Below, one piece after another: positions 14,719 through 18,169 of a stretch of DNA of 18,169 nucleotides (positions are counted from its first letter, which is position 1; every line of letters begins with the position of its first letter). The position numbers were made by a program, and so were the translations under genes. The stretch lies in the NCBI GenBank assembly GCA_001483205.1, contig JPPB01000155.1:1-18169 (forward strand). Direction: 5' to 3'. The notes under the pieces are model-generated. The model was not told where the DNA came from. It saw only the letters and a program-made list of their open reading frames with translations, and searched no databases. Source of the DNA: an alpha proteobacterium 3107 (GTDB lineage: Bacteria; Pseudomonadota; Alphaproteobacteria; Rhodobacterales; Rhodobacteraceae).

Positions 14719-15396
14719 ATGCGCACGGTTGTGTTTGATCTGGACGGAACGCTGGCCGATACCGGGGCCGATCTGATTGCCGCCGCGAATGCGTGTTTTG
14801 AAGGGCTGGGGCATGGGGCGGTGCTGGACCCGGTTGCGGATAAGGCGACGGCCTTTCGCGGGGGGCGGGCGATGCTGGCACTGGGGTTCGGGCGGGTGAA
14901 CGGGGGGCCGTCCGGGGCAGAGGCAGAGGCGGCTATTGAGGAGAATTATCCTGTTTTATTGGATTCTTACGCGGCGAATCTCAACCATCATACACGGCTG
15001 TATCCGGGGGTAACAGAGGCGTTGGAGACGCTGCTTGCGGGCGGGTATCGCACCGCTATCTGCACCAACAAACCCGAGGCGCTGGCGCAGGAGCTGATCG
15101 CCCGGCTGGGCATCAGCGGCCTGTTCGGGGCGCTGGTCGGGGCCGATACGCTGCCGGTCAGAAAGCCCGACCCCCGCCCCTATCGTGAGGCAGTGGCACG
15201 GGCGGGGGGCACCGTCGGGGCGTCGGTGCTGATCGGCGATACCGTGACCGACCGGGAGTGCGCGCGGGCGGCGGGGGTGGCGTGTGCGCTGGTGACCTTC
15301 GGGCCGGAAGGGCGCGCCGTGGCCCGGCTCAGGCCTGATGCGCTGCTTGACGGGTATGACAGGCTGCCGGGGCTGGTTGCGCGGCTGATCGGGTGA
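14719..15396 (+). CDS. gph: phosphoglycolate phosphatase (HAD family)
   Basis: This HAD-superfamily enzyme dephosphorylates 2-phosphoglycolate formed by DNA 3'-end repair or by photorespiration. The 225-residue product carries motif I DLDGTLADT (nucleophile D7, acid D9), motif II TNKPE, motif III Lys in VRKPDPRPY and motif IV GDTVTDRECA. A helical cap lies between motifs I and II. Length is typical of proteobacterial Gph. The start at 14719 follows GAGAGGAG with a 6-nt spacer; a very long open frame extending upstream to 13279 is antisense to glmU and not coding. HAD substrates are hard to assign from sequence, so a related sugar phosphatase is the main alternative. It is transcribed away from glmU. 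Confidence 0.88.
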   Translation: MRTVVFDLDGTLADTGADLIAAANACFEGLGHGAVLDPVADKATAFRGGRAMLALGFGRVNGGPSGAEAEAAIEENYPVLLDSYAANLNHHTRLYPGVTEALETLLAGGYRTAICTNKPEALAQELIARLGISGLFGALVGADTLPVRKPDPRPYREAVARAGGTVGASVLIGDTVTDRECARAAGVACALVTFGPEGRAVARLRPDALLDGYDRLPGLVARLIG

Positions 15397-15440
15397 CGGG
15401 GGCGGTGCGGGCTGGCCTGCCCTGTTGATTACAGGGGTAT

Positions 15441-15468
15441 TTCCGTGTTAACCTTGCGCACCACGGAA
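15441..15468. promoter_or_regulatory. 7-bp inverted repeat upstream of the 59-residue membrane protein
   Basis: TTCCGTG (15441-15447) and CACGGAA (15462-15468) are perfect arms with a 14-bp spacer, ending 19 bp before the ATG at 15488. A second hairpin, CCCTGT-TGATT-ACAGGG (15420-15436), lies just before it, 24 bp after the gph stop. The first may end gph transcription and the second may be an operator or leader stem; both roles are inferred. Confidence 0.35.
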
Positions 15469-15487
15469 TGAAGTCAAAGGCAACGCG

Positions 15488-15667
15488 ATGGCGCGCCGAA
15501 AAGTCATAAGCTATTGGAGAGGGGCGCGGCGGCACCCGAAATGGGACATGGGAACGCCGCCCGGACGCCTCAGGCGACGCCTTGCCGGTTTGCGGTTTTA
15601 CTTGCGCGGCGTCATCCTGGTGGCAGTAATTGGGATTTTGGCGCTGCTTTTGCCGCTGATGCTGTGA
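15488..15667 (+). CDS. 59-residue basic single-pass membrane protein
   Basis: The frame reads MARRKVISYWRGARRHPKWD, a Pro/Arg-rich stretch to about residue 38, then one hydrophobic helix (YLRGVILVAVIGILALLLPL) at the C-terminus. The strong positive charge before the helix predicts a cytoplasmic N-terminus by the positive-inside rule. AAAGG at 15476-15480 lies 7 nt before the ATG, a good ribosome site. I do not recognise a family. Support comes from the ribosome site, the coherent topology and the inverted repeats upstream. The stop is 21 bp before repeat copy D. It could still be a fortuitous frame. Confidence 0.55.
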   Translation: MARRKVISYWRGARRHPKWDMGTPPGRLRRRLAGLRFYLRGVILVAVIGILALLLPLML

Positions 15668-15688
15668 ACACGGCCATCACACCAGAAA

Positions 15689-15746
15689 GACCTTTGCATA
15701 ATGGCGCGTAAGTGGCTAAACTGTCCGCCCGGTCGCAAGACCGGGC
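15689..15746 (-). repeat. GACCTCTGCAT-family element, copy D (inverted, one end only)
   Basis: GACCTTTGCAT (15689-15699) followed by AATGGCGCGTAAGTGGCTAA and ACTGTCCGCCCGG is the reverse complement of the right arm of copies A and B, with only scattered differences. It ends in a hairpin (15727-15746). The opposite terminus is not found before cmk. It lies between convergent genes. Confidence 0.65.
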
Positions 15747-15778
15747 CGCGCCGCCCCGCGCCCCCCACGGGGCGGCGC
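15727..15778. terminator. two consecutive GC hairpins between convergent genes
   Basis: GCCCGGTC-GCAA-GACCGGGC (15727-15746) is a perfect 8-bp stem with a GNRA-type tetraloop on the plus strand. Two bases on, GCGCCGCCCCG (15748-15758) and CGGGGCGGCGC (15768-15778) form a perfect 11-bp stem with a 9-nt loop. They lie between the stop of the 59-residue gene and that of cmk, so they could limit read-through in both directions. No U-tract is present. The remaining spacer to 15876 shows nothing else. Confidence 0.5.
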
Positions 15779-15876
15779 ATTCGCGCCTACCGTGCGGGCC
15801 GGGCGCGGCCCTCAGTGCCTTCATCACCAGTCCGCAAATCACCCGGAACAAAACGGCGCGGGGCACCCCGGCCCCC

Positions 15877-16485
15877 TCACCCGCGCACAGGCCCGATAAG
15901 GCGAATCGCCTCAACGACCGCCTGCCCGAGGTCAAGGCCCGAGGTATCCAGCACCATCGCGTCCGGGGCCGGTCTCAGGGGCGATTGCGACCGCCCCGCA
16001 TCACGGGCATCGCGCTCCCGCATATCGGCGATGACCTGTTCCCGCGTCACCTCCAGCCCCTTGCCCTTCAGCTCCAGATAGCGGCGGTCGGCGCGCACCT
16101 CCGGGCGGGCGGTGACAAACAGCTTGGCCTCGGCCTCGGGGCAGATCACCGTGCCGATGTCGCGCCCGTCAAGCACCGCGCCCCCTTCCCTGCGGGCAAA
16201 GGTGCGCTGAAACCCGAGCAGCGCCGCGCGCACCCCGGCCAGGGCGGCGACACGCGAGGCAGCGCGGGCGACCTCTGGTGTTCTCAGGCTGTCGGCCTCC
16301 AGGTCTTCGGGCCGGAGCGACCGGGCCGCGTCCACGGGCGGCGCGCCGTCCAGAACCCGCCTGCCGACCGCCCGGTAAAGCAGGCCGGTATCCAGATGGG
16401 CAAAGCCGAAATGCGCGGCAACCGCCTTGGATATTGTGCCTTTTCCCGCTGCCGCCGGGCCGTCTATGGCGATGGTGAATGGCAC
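15877..16485 (-). CDS. cmk: cytidylate kinase
   Basis: Cmk phosphorylates CMP and dCMP using ATP in the cytosol, salvaging pyrimidine nucleotides. The 202-residue product starts [20 protein letters not shown] with the P-loop GPAAAGKGT, then [23 protein letters not shown] and the lid region [20 protein letters not shown]. It is shorter than the about 225-residue enterobacterial form, as is usual in alphaproteobacteria. I chose GTG at 16485 because AGGAGG sits 7 nt upstream and the P-loop then has the normal short lead; the frame extends to 16602 without family resemblance. Downstream there is a repeat and a convergent small gene, not rpsA, which commonly follows cmk. Confidence 0.95.
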   Translation of the reverse strand: MPFTIAIDGPAAAGKGTISKAVAAHFGFAHLDTGLLYRAVGRRVLDGAPPVDAARSLRPEDLEADSLRTPEVARAASRVAALAGVRAALLGFQRTFARREGGAVLDGRDIGTVICPEAEAKLFVTARPEVRADRRYLELKGKGLEVTREQVIADMRERDARDAGRSQSPLRPAPDAMVLDTSGLDLGQAVVEAIRLIGPVRG

Positions 16486-16613
16486 GTCTGATCCTCCTGC
16501 ATACGCAGGCCGGTTACGCAGGCCCTGCCGGAATGTCAAACGGTGCGGCGCGGGGGTGGTCTCGTGACATAACATAGCCTGACAACCAGATTTTGAGTTC
16601 AAGCCCCGGCCCC

Positions 16614-17552
16614 TTACGGAATCACCTCATGGCCGGGCACTTCCGGCTCATCATCTTCCATCTGTGCCGGAAAACCGGGGGCGCGAATATCAAGCCCGGT
16701 GGCCTCTTCCAGCCGCCTGATAATATTCGGCGAATATTCGCGCGCCCCGTAACGCTCAATCCCGTCATCAAAGATCGCCGCCAGCAGCGGCGCGACCTCA
16801 AGCGCCACCCCGCCCCGCTCTGCCACATCCCGAAACAGGCCAATATCCTTCTTCACCAGATCCATCGTGAACGAAATATCCCGCGACCCGTTCAGAATCA
16901 CCTGGCTTTCGGTCTCATGCACAAAGGAATTTCCCGACGAAATCCTGATCGCCTCATACGCGGTGTTGAGGTCCATTCCGGCGGCACGCGCCGTCACCAG
17001 TGCCTCGCAACAGGTCACCAGATTGGCGGTGGCCAGATAGTTCGTCACCACCTTCAGCACCGAGGCCGACCCAAGCCCGCCGGTGTGCAGAATGCGCCGC
17101 CCCATGGTCTTCAGCAATGGCGCAATCCGCTCGAATGTCGCACGATCACACCCGGCGAAGATCGAGATATTGCCGCTCGCCGCCCGGTGACAGCCGCCCG
17201 AGACCGGGCAATCCGCAACCGCCGCCCCCCGCTCCGTCAGCAATGCCCCGAGCCGCCTGACCTCATCGGCGTCGGTGGTGGACATCTCCATCCACACTTT
17301 GCCCGCCCCGGCCTGCGGCAGCATCTCGCCCATCACCGCATCCGAGGCCGCAGGCGACGGCAGGCAGGTGATGACCACATCGCAATCCCGCATCAGGTGC
17401 GCCGGTCCACCGGCCCGTTTCGCACCGCGCGCCACCATGCCCTCCACCAGCGCAGGGTTCAGATCATGCACCGTCAGATCAACGCCGTTGCGCAATAGTG
17501 ACCCGGCGAGCTTGCTGCCCACATTGCCGAGGCCGATAAATCCCGTTTTCAT
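16614..17552 (-). CDS. NAD(P)-dependent oxidoreductase, 3-hydroxyisobutyrate dehydrogenase family
   Basis: The 312-residue product is a beta-hydroxyacid dehydrogenase that oxidises 3-hydroxy acids such as 3-hydroxyisobutyrate, tartronate semialdehyde or 4-hydroxybutyrate. The Rossmann domain opens with [13 protein letters not shown] (4-16). The substrate motif DCPVSGG is at 114-120. The catalytic Lys lies in [12 protein letters not shown] (K167, N171). The helical C-terminal domain follows, with an acidic tail. D30 in VHDLN (28-32) after beta-2 suggests NAD preference. The start at 17552 follows GGGGGGAG with a 7-nt spacer and overlaps the aroA stop as ATGA, so the two are co-translated. The substrate cannot be fixed from sequence. 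Its placement between aroA and cmk is unusual. Confidence 0.9.
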   Translation of the reverse strand: MKTGFIGLGNVGSKLAGSLLRNGVDLTVHDLNPALVEGMVARGAKRAGGPAHLMRDCDVVITCLPSPAASDAVMGEMLPQAGAGKVWMEMSTTDADEVRRLGALLTERGAAVADCPVSGGCHRAASGNISIFAGCDRATFERIAPLLKTMGRRILHTGGLGSASVLKVVTNYLATANLVTCCEALVTARAAGMDLNTAYEAIRISSGNSFVHETESQVILNGSRDISFTMDLVKKDIGLFRDVAERGGVALEVAPLLAAIFDDGIERYGAREYSPNIIRRLEEATGLDIRAPGFPAQMEDDEPEVPGHEVIP

Positions 17553-18169
17553 GGCTGTTCTCCCCCCTGCCCATGGGCGGCCTCACCGCCCGCCGTGATC
17601 CGCCCCCCAAGGCTGTTCATCATCTCGCGAAACCCCGGAAAAGAGGTGGCAATCGGCGCGCCGTCATCGACAGAGACCGGGTTGCGTGCCGCCATGCCCA
17701 GACACAGGAACGACATGGCGATCCGGTGGTCAAGGCGGCTCTCGCAGGTTGCGCCGCCCGCCACGCCGCCCGGCCCCGCGCCATGGACGACCAATGTATC
17801 CTCGTCCTGTTCGACCCGGACGCCGCAGGCGGCAAGGCCCTGCGCCATGGCGTCAATCCGGTCGCATTCCTTGACCCGCAATTCGCTGACGCCGCGCATC
17901 ACCGTCACCCCCTCAGAGACCGCCGCAACCACCGCAAGGGCGGGGTATTCGTCGATCATTGACGGCGCGCGTTCCGGCGGCACCTCGACCCCGCGGGTGA
18001 CAGCGGCGCGCACCCGCAGATCGGCGACCGGTTCACCCCCTTCCTCGCGCCTGTTGACCAGCACGATGTCCGCGCCCATGTCCAGAAGGGTCGTGTATAG
18101 CCCGTTGCGGGTGGGGTTCAGGCCGACACCGGGCAGCGAGATGTCCGAGCCTTCGGTGATCGTCGCCGC
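17549..18169 (-). CDS. aroA: 3-phosphoshikimate 1-carboxyvinyltransferase (EPSP synthase), C-terminal part
   Basis: EPSP synthase joins phosphoenolpyruvate to shikimate-3-phosphate on the way to chorismate and aromatic amino acids; it is the glyphosate target. The gene runs off the window end, leaving 206 residues, about the last 45 percent. Visible motifs are [45 protein letters not shown] (catalytic Asp and Glu region), [10 protein letters not shown] (PEP-binding Lys and Arg), DHRIAMSF and ATSFPGF. The N-terminal half, which holds the glyphosate-sensitivity residues, is outside. It leads a minus-strand unit aroA, oxidoreductase, cmk, with a 4-bp ATGA overlap to the second gene. Confidence 0.96.
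   Translation of the reverse strand, partial: AATITEGSDISLPGVGLNPTRNGLYTTLLDMGADIVLVNRREEGGEPVADLRVRAAVTRGVEVPPERAPSMIDEYPALAVVAAVSEGVTVMRGVSELRVKECDRIDAMAQGLAACGVRVEQDEDTLVVHGAGPGGVAGGATCESRLDHRIAMSFLCLGMAARNPVSVDDGAPIATSFPGFREMMNSLGGRITAGGEAAHGQGGEQP

Noticed and set aside
13279..15396. 705-codon open frame on the plus strand
   Set aside because: Its first part is antisense to glmU and low in family resemblance; only the end from 14719, with its own ribosome site, is the gph gene.
15425..15453. TTGATT-N17-TTAACC as a promoter for the 59-residue gene
   Set aside because: The -10 hexamer matches only two of six consensus bases; kept out of the feature list.

Overview
The window is high-GC DNA from an alphaproteobacterium, most likely Rhodobacteraceae (Rhodobacterales). 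The evidence is codon usage, the style of MoaA, GlmU, Cmk and PheT, the aroA/cmk neighbourhood, and a fragment resembling the fused exosortase-EpsI protein (XrtD) known from that order. Most intact genes are housekeeping genes. No rRNA, tRNA, CRISPR array or complete insertion sequence was seen.

Region 1 (1-2190) is a gene graveyard. About nine protein-level recognisable fragments on both strands are packed almost edge to edge: MnmA C-terminus, a possible CCDC90/DUF1640-like N-terminus, nucleotide-sugar dehydrogenase, Wzz/GumC-like chain-length determinant, ExoY-like sugar transferase, a possible TPR tail, exosortase plus EpsI, sulfotransferase and an O-antigen-polymerase-like end. Most belong together in an exopolysaccharide/exosortase locus, so I read this as a fossil locus collapsed by repeated deletion and inversion.

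Region 2 (2263-9500) holds ppaC (Mn-dependent pyrophosphatase, with a good sigma70-type promoter), pheT, convergent purB, a small secreted protein and an M20 amidohydrolase. A 75-residue coiled-coil/membrane protein follows on the minus strand. Its promoter is nearly consensus and is overlapped by an inverted repeat.

Region 3 (9527-15667) holds moaA, a membrane-anchored SNase-family nuclease with three 22-residue linker repeats, the overlapping glmU-glmS pair for UDP-GlcNAc synthesis, divergent gph, and a 59-residue membrane protein.

Region 4 (15689-18169) holds cmk, a 3-hydroxyisobutyrate-dehydrogenase-family oxidoreductase and the 3' part of aroA, all on the minus strand.

The main unexplained signal is a dispersed repeat family with GACCTCTGCAT termini: five copies or remnants at 1-126, 3261-3368, 5851-5861, 8988-9196 and 15689-15746. 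Every one lies 0-51 bp beyond a stop codon and most carry strong hairpins. They look like non-autonomous mobile elements that may have become 3'-end or terminator structures. All identifications come from reading the sequence; no database search was run.
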